Source: JBBRLG01 sp038231495
GTDB lineage: Bacteria > Planctomycetota > Planctomycetia > Gemmatales > Gemmataceae
Reading direction: 5' to 3'
DNA: 13,012 nt
Assembly: GCA_038231495.1 (NCBI GenBank)
Contig: JBBRLG010000166.1
Span: forward strand, 1 to 13,012
Numbering within the stretch: position 1 is the stretch's first letter; every line of letters begins with the position of its first letter. Shown here piece after piece: positions 6,542 to 13,012 of the stretch. The translations under genes and the position numbers were made by a program. The notes under the pieces are model-generated. The model was not told where the DNA came from. It worked only from the letters and a program-made list of their open reading frames with translations, and did not search any database.

Positions 6542-6578
6542 GCGGGCTGTTCCCCGCGCGGGGGACTGCCCGCTTTTT
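6542..6578 (+). terminator. Intrinsic-terminator-like hairpin with no gene upstream
   Basis: The outer stem is GCGGGC (6542-6547) with GCCCGC (6568-6573), the inner stem CCCC/GGGG around GCGC (6552-6563), followed directly by TTTTT (6574-6578). GC-rich stem plus T-run is the form of a Rho-independent terminator on the + strand. No + strand gene ends upstream, so it would end an antisense or small RNA, act as an attenuator in the leader of the PQQ-TPR gene, or be coincidental. Confidence 0.45.
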
Positions 6579-6747
6579 CGGAAAAATAATGCCGCCAACC
6601 CAAGGGTCGGCCTACGCCGGTCCCGTCGGATTGTTACAATTCTGATAAGGATTTGCGATTGCCTGTCGGTCGGGACCTGTGCGACAATTTAGTGCCGCGC
6701 CGGTTTTCGCCGTCCTGACAGGATTTTGTTCAGGGGGAAAAACGCCA

Positions 6748-9700
6748 ATGTCCTGGAGCATCCGTCGGTCCGCCCTGGTTTTGAGCGCCCTGGCGGCGCT
6801 GGGTTCGGTCGCGTTGTCACAGCAGGCCCAGGTCGTCATTCGCCGGGTCGGCGTCGTGCAAGTCGCACAGCCCGGCCTTCAGCCGGTCGCGCCGCCGAAG
6901 GAACCCGACGCCTTCTCCAACGCCGTCGATCTGCCCAAGGACAACGAGCGGCGCAAGATGATCGAGGCCGCCGTCGATTACATCCGCATCGAAGACTGGG
7001 CCACGGCGACCCGGACGCTGCAAAAACTGCTGATGTACCCCGAAGACAAGATGATCGAGGTCACGCGCAACGCAGGTGCCAAGCCGATCTGGGTCAGCGC
7101 CCGTCGCGAGGCCGAGCGCCTCATCGGCACGCTGCCGCCCAAGGGTTTGGAGTTTTACCAGAGCGTCTTCGGCCCCGACGCCAAGGAAATGCTCGACAAG
7201 GCCAAGGCGAGCGGCAAGAAGGAAGACCTCGCCCTGGTCATGAACTTCTACCTGCACACCGACGCCGGCGGCGTCGCGACGCACCTGCTGGCCACGCGCC
7301 TGCTGGACCGCGGCGACTACATCACCTCCGGCCTGTGCTACGAACGGCTGCTGAACCGCGAGGGTGCCGACAAGCTGCCCGCGATCGTGCTGTTCGAGGC
7401 TGCCTACGCCTACCACCTGGCCAACGCGAGCGACAAGGAAGAGGCCATGTGGAAGCAGCTGGCCGACCGCGTGGACTTCCTCAAGATCGCCGGCGAGTCG
7501 CAAAGCGTCACCGACTTGAAAGAGCAGGTTTCCAAGATCGCGCGGGCGGCGACTTACATCGCCCTGGCCGACTGCCCGATGGTCGGCGGCTCGCCCAACC
7601 GCAACTCGCAGAGCTTCGGCGGCACGGCGTTCCTCGAATCGCGCTGGCGCTACCCCCTGCTCGGCAACGGCCTCGAAGCAACGAGCAGCACCACGGAAAC
7701 CTTCCTCAAGACGGCCGACACCCTGCTGCAACGCCGGCAGACGGTCGTCTCCGCCATGCAGCCGATCACCGTCACCGTCAACCAGAACGGCGCGACCAAG
7801 CCGTTGATCGTCTACCGCCACTACGGCGGCTTGCAGGCGCGCGAATTGACGACGGGCAAGCTGGTTTGGGACGCGCAATCGAAGTGGGGTCTGGAAAACA
7901 TGGCCTCTTCCAGCGCCAAGCTGTCGGCGCTCAACAGCTGGTTGCCGTTCTACATGCAGTCCAACGCGCGGCCCAACATCCTCTACGAGAACTCGACCAT
8001 CGGCACGCTGAGTACCGACGGCACCTTCGTCTACGCCGTCGAGGATCTGGCCGTACCGCCCCCGCCGCACTTCATGGGCAACCCCGGTTTCCCCGGCGGC
8101 GGCGGGTTTGGCGGCGGCCAGCCCAGCCCGCAGTTCGGCAGCAAGGAACTCAACGAGGCCGTCAATTGCAGCGAGTTGCAGGCCTTTGAATTGGCCACCA
8201 GTGGCAAGCTGAAATGGAAGGTCGGCGGGCCGGGCAAAGACACCCCGCTCGGCGAATCCTACTTCCTCGGACCGCCGTTGCCGATGGGCGGCAAGGTTTA
8301 CGTCCTGACCGAAAAACAGCAAGAACTCCGTCTCGCGTGCATCGACGCCGCCACCGGCAAGGTTCTCTCGACCCAGGTGCTGGTGACGACGCGCGACAAG
8401 ATTCAAGTGGACATCGGCCGCCGCACCCAGGCCGCCCACCTCGCTTACGGCGAAGGCATCCTCGTCTGCCCGACCAACGCCGGTGCGGTCCTCGGCGTCG
8501 ATCTCCTGACCAACAGCCTCGTGTGGGCGTACAGCTACCGCGAGGAGCAAACGACCCCGCACGCCCAGCCCAACATGGGCATACGCTTCAACCCCAACGG
8601 CATGGGCGGTCAGCCGGCACCCACCAACCAGTGGAAGGTCACACCGCCGATCATTCAGGACGGTCGCGTCGTCTTCACCGCCCCCGACGCCGGCTCCGTC
8701 CACTGTCTGAACCTGCGCGACGGCACCCCGATCTGGACCGCGAAGCGTGCCGAGGACGACCTGTACCTGGGCGGCGTCTACAACGGCAAGGTGCTCGTCG
8801 TCGGCAAACACTTCACCAAGGGCTATTCCCTTGCCAAGGGCGAAAAGCTCTGGGAGTTGGAGACCGGCGTGCCCAGCGGTTTCGGCGTCGCCAGCGACAA
8901 CAAGTATTACCTACCCGTCCGCGAATCCGCCCAGACCCGGGAGCCGGAAATCTGCATCGTCGACGTGGAGAAGGGCGCGATCAAGGCGCACACCAAGTCG
9001 CGCGAGAAGGACGGCAAGCGCGAGGTGCCCGGCAGCCTGCTCTTCTACGAAGGCGACGTTTTGTCGCAGACCAGCCGCGAGATCGTCGCCTACCCGCAGC
9101 TGGAGGTGCGCGAGAAAGAAGTCACCGCGCTGCTGGAAAGCAACCCGAACGACCCGATCGGCCTGACGAACCGCGGCGAATTGCGCCTGGACCGGGGTGA
9201 ACTGCCCGGTGCCATCGACGACCTCGGCAAGGCTCTCGACAACAAGCCGGATGACGTCACCCGTGAAAAGGCCCGCTTGAAGCTTTACGAATCGCTGACC
9301 GACTACCTGAAGGACGACTTCAACAAGGCGGAACCGTTCCTGGCGCGGTACGAGGAACTCTGCAACGTCGAAGTCGGTTCGGACGACCTGAAGGACAAGG
9401 CCCAGGCCGAGGAACGCCGGCGCAGGACCACCTTCCTGTACCTCGTGGCCAAGGGCCGGCAGGGACAGGGCAAGCTGGTCGAGGCGTTCGACAAGTATCA
9501 GGAGTTTAGCAAGGTTGCCGGCACCGAGAAGTTGATTTCGGTCCCCGACGATCTGGCGGTGCGCACCGCCCCCGACGTGTGGACCGGCGCCCGCATCAAG
9601 GCGATGGTCGATGCCGCCGCCCCGGCCCAACGCAAGCCGCTGGAGGACAAGATCGCCCTCGAATGGGACGACCTCAAGAAGAGTGCGAAGAGCTTGGATG

Positions 9701-11637
9701 AAATCCGGCAGTTCGTCCGCCTGTTCGGCTCGGCGTTTCCCGCCGGAAAGGAAGCCCGCCTCGAACTGGCCAACCGCCTGATCGAGAGTACCGAGGCGCA
9801 GTCGCTTATCGAGGCGGAGTTGAACCTGGCGATGCTCCGCGGCCCGACCGAGGAGCCGCAGATTGCCGCCCGCGCCGTCGAAACCCTGGCCCGGCTCAAC
9901 GCCCAGAAGGGTCTGCTGCCGGACGCGGCCTACTATTACCGCATCCTGCGCGACCGCTACCCGCAGGTCGTCGTCCGCAACGGCAAGACCGGGGCGGAAA
10001 TCTTCGCGGACATGGAGAGCAACAAGTTCCTGTTGCCGCACCTTTACGACGCCGCGCCCGTCGCGCTGACCGGCAAGGTGAGCAAGGGCGAAGAGGTCAA
10101 GCCGCCGCCCAGCGGCTTCCAGAACACGAACCCCGCGTACACCTTCGACCAGCTGGGCGAGGAGCTGCCGTTCTTCAAGCAGTACCGCATCTCCTTGCAG
10201 ACGAACACCCACAACCTGCGGATCACGAACCGGCTGGTGGACGAGCTGCCGCGCATGGACCAGCACCTGACCGCCACCGCCTTCGCGCAGATGCTCTCCC
10301 CCTGGAATCCGCAGGGCGGCGGCCAGGTCAGCCCCAAGTACCACTTCCTGAACATGGGCCACCTCGTCGTGCTGCCGCTGGGCCACATGGTCTTCGGCAT
10401 CGACCCGGTGGACAAGAAAGTGCTGTGGGAGAAGAACCTTTATGGCGTGGTGCCCGGCGGTGCCGGCAATGTGCCGCCGATGGGCAACCAGCAGAACGGC
10501 CTGCCTGCGATCATGATAGACCCGCGCGACAATTCGGTGCAGATTGCCTACACCGACGGCTGGATGCAGCGCATCGGCCAGACGAGTTCGCTCGAGGGCC
10601 AGGTTGTTTGCCTGCAAACGAAGGAAGGGCTGGTGGCGATCGACCCGCTCAGCGGGCGGACGTTGTGGACGCGCGCCGACCTTAGCCCGCACAACCAAAT
10701 CCTCTCCGACGAGAACCACTTCTACGTGGTCGAGTTGAATAACGAAAACGTGCCGAGTTCGACGCGCGTCCTCCGCGCCCAGGACGGCGTGTCGCTGAAG
10801 TCGACCGACTTCGCCCTGCTATTCCAGAAGCGGCTGCGGATGTCGGGCCGCAACCTGTTGCTGACCGAGACCGACGCCGTGAAAAAGACGGTGTCGCTGC
10901 GGCTGTACGACGTGCTGGCGGCCAAGGACCAGTGGAAGCAGGACTTCCCGGCCGGTTCGATCGCCGTACACTCGGAAGAGGCGAACCTCGCCGGCATGGT
11001 CGAGCCGGACGGCAAGCTCCGGGTCTTTGACGTGCGGACGCAGAAGGAGTTGTTCAAGGACGCCAAGATCGACCCCAAGCACCTCGTCAAGGTGCATAGC
11101 CTCGTCCTGCTCGGCGACGACAAGAACATCTATCTCGCGTGCAACGGCGAGGTCGATCAGAACCTCATGCCGTGGGGCGGCGTCACGTCCAATTTAATGC
11201 CCGGCACGGGTTTGCGGAGCATCCCGGTCAACGGCGAGTTCTACGCCTTCGACCGCGCGACGGGCGAGTTGAACTGGCACAACCCGGTGCCCAACCAGAT
11301 GCTCGTGATGGAGCATTTCAAGGAAATGCCGCTCTTGCTGTTCACGGCGCGGTACAACACGTGGACCAAGGGGGCGGTGAACCGCGGCGTGATGAACGTC
11401 GTGGCCACCGAGTCGATCGAGAAGCGGTCGGGCAAGTTGAAGTATTACAGCGAGAACACCAACAACCAGATGCAGCAGTTCCACGGCCTCAACGTGGACC
11501 TCAAGGGCGGCAAGATCGAGTTGACCAGCTGGAACCAGAAGCTGGTGCATCACCTGCTGGCCCCGGACGGTAGCAAGGTCGGCGACAAGCCGTCGGACAA
11601 GCCGGTTCCTGAAGGTGGGGGCAAGAAGGGCCGGTAG
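6748..11637 (+). CDS. Secreted PQQ-type beta-propeller and TPR protein, 1629 residues
   Basis: A very large exported protein. Signal peptide: MSWSIRRSALVLSALAALGS, cut probably near residue 24 (ALS/QQ). Helical TPR-like region about 69-268 (EDWATATRTLQKLL, GLEFYQSVFG, LLATRLLDRGDYITSGLCYERLL). First PQQ/BamB-like propeller about 298-785, with blade motifs of the type A-ID-TGK-LW (LQARELTTGKLVWDA, LQAFELATSGKLKWKV, VLGVDLLTNSLVWAYSY, VHCLNLRDGTPIWTA) and a Gly-rich loop (FPGGGGFGGG). TPR/helical region about 792-1111 (NRGELRLDRGELPGAIDDL, AYYYRILRDRYP). Second propeller about 1148-1604 (VFGIDPVDKKVLWEKN, LVAIDPLSGRTLWTRA, FYAFDRATGELNWHNP), then a basic Gly/Lys tail. The frame opens at 6679, but ATG 6748 starts the signal peptide and has AGGGGG upstream. 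Such proteins are frequent in planctomycetes and are annotated as PQQ-binding-like or BamB-like; no PQQ enzyme activity is implied. A scaffold role at the envelope is inference. Confidence 0.88.
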   Translation: MSWSIRRSALVLSALAALGSVALSQQAQVVIRRVGVVQVAQPGLQPVAPPKEPDAFSNAVDLPKDNERRKMIEAAVDYIRIEDWATATRTLQKLLMYPEDKMIEVTRNAGAKPIWVSARREAERLIGTLPPKGLEFYQSVFGPDAKEMLDKAKASGKKEDLALVMNFYLHTDAGGVATHLLATRLLDRGDYITSGLCYERLLNREGADKLPAIVLFEAAYAYHLANASDKEEAMWKQLADRVDFLKIAGESQSVTDLKEQVSKIARAATYIALADCPMVGGSPNRNSQSFGGTAFLESRWRYPLLGNGLEATSSTTETFLKTADTLLQRRQTVVSAMQPITVTVNQNGATKPLIVYRHYGGLQARELTTGKLVWDAQSKWGLENMASSSAKLSALNSWLPFYMQSNARPNILYENSTIGTLSTDGTFVYAVEDLAVPPPPHFMGNPGFPGGGGFGGGQPSPQFGSKELNEAVNCSELQAFELATSGKLKWKVGGPGKDTPLGESYFLGPPLPMGGKVYVLTEKQQELRLACIDAATGKVLSTQVLVTTRDKIQVDIGRRTQAAHLAYGEGILVCPTNAGAVLGVDLLTNSLVWAYSYREEQTTPHAQPNMGIRFNPNGMGGQPAPTNQWKVTPPIIQDGRVVFTAPDAGSVHCLNLRDGTPIWTAKRAEDDLYLGGVYNGKVLVVGKHFTKGYSLAKGEKLWELETGVPSGFGVASDNKYYLPVRESAQTREPEICIVDVEKGAIKAHTKSREKDGKREVPGSLLFYEGDVLSQTSREIVAYPQLEVREKEVTALLESNPNDPIGLTNRGELRLDRGELPGAIDDLGKALDNKPDDVTREKARLKLYESLTDYLKDDFNKAEPFLARYEELCNVEVGSDDLKDKAQAEERRRRTTFLYLVAKGRQGQGKLVEAFDKYQEFSKVAGTEKLISVPDDLAVRTAPDVWTGARIKAMVDAAAPAQRKPLEDKIALEWDDLKKSAKSLDEIRQFVRLFGSAFPAGKEARLELANRLIESTEAQSLIEAELNLAMLRGPTEEPQIAARAVETLARLNAQKGLLPDAAYYYRILRDRYPQVVVRNGKTGAEIFADMESNKFLLPHLYDAAPVALTGKVSKGEEVKPPPSGFQNTNPAYTFDQLGEELPFFKQYRISLQTNTHNLRITNRLVDELPRMDQHLTATAFAQMLSPWNPQGGGQVSPKYHFLNMGHLVVLPLGHMVFGIDPVDKKVLWEKNLYGVVPGGAGNVPPMGNQQNGLPAIMIDPRDNSVQIAYTDGWMQRIGQTSSLEGQVVCLQTKEGLVAIDPLSGRTLWTRADLSPHNQILSDENHFYVVELNNENVPSSTRVLRAQDGVSLKSTDFALLFQKRLRMSGRNLLLTETDAVKKTVSLRLYDVLAAKDQWKQDFPAGSIAVHSEEANLAGMVEPDGKLRVFDVRTQKELFKDAKIDPKHLVKVHSLVLLGDDKNIYLACNGEVDQNLMPWGGVTSNLMPGTGLRSIPVNGEFYAFDRATGELNWHNPVPNQMLVMEHFKEMPLLLFTARYNTWTKGAVNRGVMNVVATESIEKRSGKLKYYSENTNNQMQQFHGLNVDLKGGKIELTSWNQKLVHHLLAPDGSKVGDKPSDKPVPEGGGKKGR

Positions 11638-11836
11638 GATATTTGGTATGCTTTCTTTGCCGCTTGCGGCTTTGCAAAAATGCAAAGCCGCAAGCGGCGT
11701 CGTTTTGCCCAAACCCCGCCGTGGGAAAAGCTTCTCAGGCCGGGTGTCAGAAAACGGCAGCTCATTCGTCTTTTCATAAGATCGGAATACAGGGTCGCCA
11801 CCCCCAAAGCGGATTCTTGGTCGAGGAGCGTACACC
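11638..11836. other. Short intergenic region between PQQ-TPR and toroid genes
   Basis: 199 bp holding the perfect palindromic repeat near the upstream stop. The remaining part ends in a GAGGAG SD (11823-11828), 8 nt before the next ATG. A CATAAGAT stretch near 11775 could be a -10, but no -35 supports it. Nothing else recognised. Confidence 0.6.
11659..11698. repeat. Perfect palindromic repeat hairpin (copy 3, best copy)
   Basis: A perfect 18-bp stem: GCCGCTTGCGGCTTTGCA (11659-11676), an AAAA loop, and TGCAAAGCCGCAAGCGGC (11681-11698). It begins 21 nt after the stop of the PQQ-TPR gene. GTCGTTTTG follows, a weak T-run, so it may act as a terminator on the + strand. Since its arms are identical, it is probably the youngest or best maintained copy in the window; the other two intergenic copies each have one mismatch. 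Confidence 0.95.
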
Positions 11837-12934
11837 ATGCGAGCGCGGTTCCTGGTTCCGGCCCTGTTGTGCGGCGTTGGCCTGCTGGCGTTCGGGGCCG
11901 CCCCGGCCCACGCCGAGGAAATTCCCAAGGAATACCGCCCGGCCATCGCCAAGGGCCTGGAGTGGTTGGCCAAGCAGCAAAGTAAGGACGGCCACTTTGA
12001 AGCATTCGGCGGCCAGTACCCGATCACCATGACCGCCGTCTCGGGCATGGCCTTCCTCCAGGAAGGCAGCACCATCCGCGAAGGCAAGTACCACGAAAAC
12101 ATTCGCCGGGCCTGCGACTGGCTCATGGCCCGCAGCAGCCCCAACGGCATGCTCGGCAACCCGAACATCCCCGGCGAGGCCGGCCGTTACACCTACGGCC
12201 ACGGCTTCGCGTTGATGTTCCTTTCGTGCATCTACGGCGAGGAAGAAGAAGGTGACCGCCGGAAGAAGCTCGAAGACATCCTGACGCGCGCGGCCAAGTT
12301 CACGCGCGACGCCCAGACCAACCGCGGCGGCTGGGGCTACGTCTCGGCACGCGAAGGCAGTAACTTCGACGAAGGTTCGACGACCGTTACGCAAGTACAA
12401 GCGCTGCGGGCCGCGCGCAACGCCGGCATCGTGGTGCCGCCGGACGCGATCAAGGACGCCATCAAGTATTTGAAGGACGCCTCCAACAATGCGGGCGGCG
12501 GCGTGGTCTACAGTCTCGGCGGCGGTGGCGGCGGCGAAGGTCGTCCGGCCCTGACGGCGGCGGCAATCTGCTGCGGCTTCAGCACCGGCGACTACAACTC
12601 CGAACTGGTCAAGAAGTGGTTCAAGTTCTGCCAGTCGCACTTGCGAACGATCGGCGACGGCCGCATGGGCCACGACGAGTACACTCATTACTACTTCGCC
12701 CAGTGCGTTTACATGCTCGGCGACGACGGCTGGAACAAGCTATTCCCCGACGCCAAGGGCGACGACCGCATCACCTGGACCAAGTACCGCAAATCGACGT
12801 TCGACAACCTGGTGCGTTCGCAGCAGGCCGACGGCAGCTGGCCCGGCCAGCACGCCGGCCCGGTGTTTTCGACCGCGGTGTTTCTGTCGATCATGCAGTT
12901 GGACAACGCGGTGTTGCCGATCTATCAACGCTGA
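11837..12934 (+). CDS. Secreted prenyltransferase/squalene-oxidase repeat (alpha-alpha toroid) protein
   Basis: A 365-residue exported protein. Signal peptide MRARFLVPALLCGVGLLAFG with a probable cut AHA/EE at residue 26. It then shows repeats of the terpenoid cyclase/prenyltransferase alpha-alpha barrel type: GLEWLAKQQSKDGHF (about 40-54), RDAQTNRGGWGY (158-168) and VRSQQADGSWPG (327-337), the last a near-canonical QW motif (Q-x3-G-x-W). The catalytic DXDD motif of squalene-hopene cyclases is not present; the corresponding stretch reads FDEGST (177-182). With a signal peptide and no DXDD, cyclase activity is doubtful; proteins of this sort are common and uncharacterised in planctomycetes. 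A Gly-rich loop lies at 228-234. Start supported by the signal peptide and a GAGGAG SD 8 nt upstream. Co-oriented with the PQQ-TPR gene but 199 bp apart, so shared transcription is possible but uncertain. Confidence 0.85.
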   Translation: MRARFLVPALLCGVGLLAFGAAPAHAEEIPKEYRPAIAKGLEWLAKQQSKDGHFEAFGGQYPITMTAVSGMAFLQEGSTIREGKYHENIRRACDWLMARSSPNGMLGNPNIPGEAGRYTYGHGFALMFLSCIYGEEEEGDRRKKLEDILTRAAKFTRDAQTNRGGWGYVSAREGSNFDEGSTTVTQVQALRAARNAGIVVPPDAIKDAIKYLKDASNNAGGGVVYSLGGGGGGEGRPALTAAAICCGFSTGDYNSELVKKWFKFCQSHLRTIGDGRMGHDEYTHYYFAQCVYMLGDDGWNKLFPDAKGDDRITWTKYRKSTFDNLVRSQQADGSWPGQHAGPVFSTAVFLSIMQLDNAVLPIYQR

Positions 12935-13012
12935 GCGTCCGAACCGCATGGCGAGCCCGGGGGGGGGGGCGACCGCGGGGGGTAATTATAAGAACAACAC
13001 CAGCGGGACCCA
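12935..13012. other. 3' flank with long G-tracts
   Basis: 78 bp with a G10 run (12960-12969) and a G6 run (12977-12982), then AT-rich TAATTATAA (12983-12991) that could be part of a promoter for a gene beyond the window. No hairpin terminator is seen after the toroid gene. Confidence 0.6.

Larger units (their letters stand above)
6302..6747. other. Divergent intergenic region between KGG and PQQ-TPR genes
   Basis: About 446 bp with open frames on both strands but none with family resemblance, signal peptide or SD, so no gene is called. It contains the KGG ribosome binding site, a terminator-like hairpin at 6542-6578, and an AT-richer patch about 6630-6690 with TACAAT (6635-6640) that may be a -10 for the PQQ-TPR gene; no matching -35 is seen. 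Confidence 0.65.

Noticed and set aside
6302..6598. N-terminal extension of the KGG protein
   Set aside because: The strong SD and the KGG-family N-terminus both point to the ATG at 6301.
6817..10719. Long minus-strand frames (664 and 602 codons) opposite the PQQ-TPR gene
   Set aside because: The plus strand gives a signal peptide, propeller blades and TPRs; the minus frames show only shadow composition.
1..13012. tRNA, rRNA, insertion sequence or prophage
   Set aside because: No cloverleaf-like or rRNA-like stretch and no transposase, integrase or phage protein was recognised by eye on either strand.

Overview
The window looks like chromosomal DNA from a GC-rich planctomycete, probably Gemmataceae or a close relative. 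The evidence is indirect: high GC, several long secreted proteins of types common in that phylum (a PQQ-propeller/TPR giant, a secreted squalene-cyclase-like toroid protein, a low-complexity BON protein), and a planctomycete-style short HNH endonuclease. No rRNA, tRNA, CRISPR array, transposase or phage gene was seen.

Layout. 1-380 (+): 3' part of an HNH endonuclease gene cut by the window edge. 440-1267 (-): xylose-isomerase-like TIM-barrel protein, 22 bp downstream of and co-oriented with a large Tex-type RNA-binding protein gene, 1290-4511 (-); the two probably form an operon read from a good sigma70-type promoter at 4653-4681 (-). 4512-4962: divergent intergenic region with heptamer tandem repeats (one able to form a G-quadruplex) and promoters for both sides. 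4963-5784 (+): secreted Ser/Gly/Thr-rich protein with a C-terminal BON domain. 5849-6301 (-): KGG-motif stress-type protein. 6302-6747: divergent intergenic region with a terminator-like hairpin. 6748-11637 (+): 1629-residue secreted protein with two PQQ-type beta-propellers separated by TPR-like helices. 11837-12934 (+): secreted prenyltransferase/squalene-oxidase-repeat protein. 12935-13012: short flank with a G10 tract.

The most notable signal is a dispersed palindromic repeat family built on the 12-mer GCCGCTTGCGGC, often followed by TTTGCA. It forms hairpins directly behind three genes (388-431, 5793-5835, 11659-11698), two of them squeezed between convergent genes. The same sequence also occurs seven times in frame inside tex, where it encodes PQAA or PLAA peptides in two Pro/Ala-rich insertions, one of them splitting the YqgF nuclease-like domain. 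Matches of 18 to 19 nt between intergenic and coding copies argue that they are one family. This resembles in concept the protein-invading palindromic elements of Rickettsia, but here in a planctomycete and in an otherwise highly conserved transcription-associated protein.

The genes do not form one evident pathway. The tex/TIM-barrel pair looks like an operon; the PQQ-TPR gene and the toroid gene are co-oriented but separated by 199 bp holding the best palindrome; the rest are single units.
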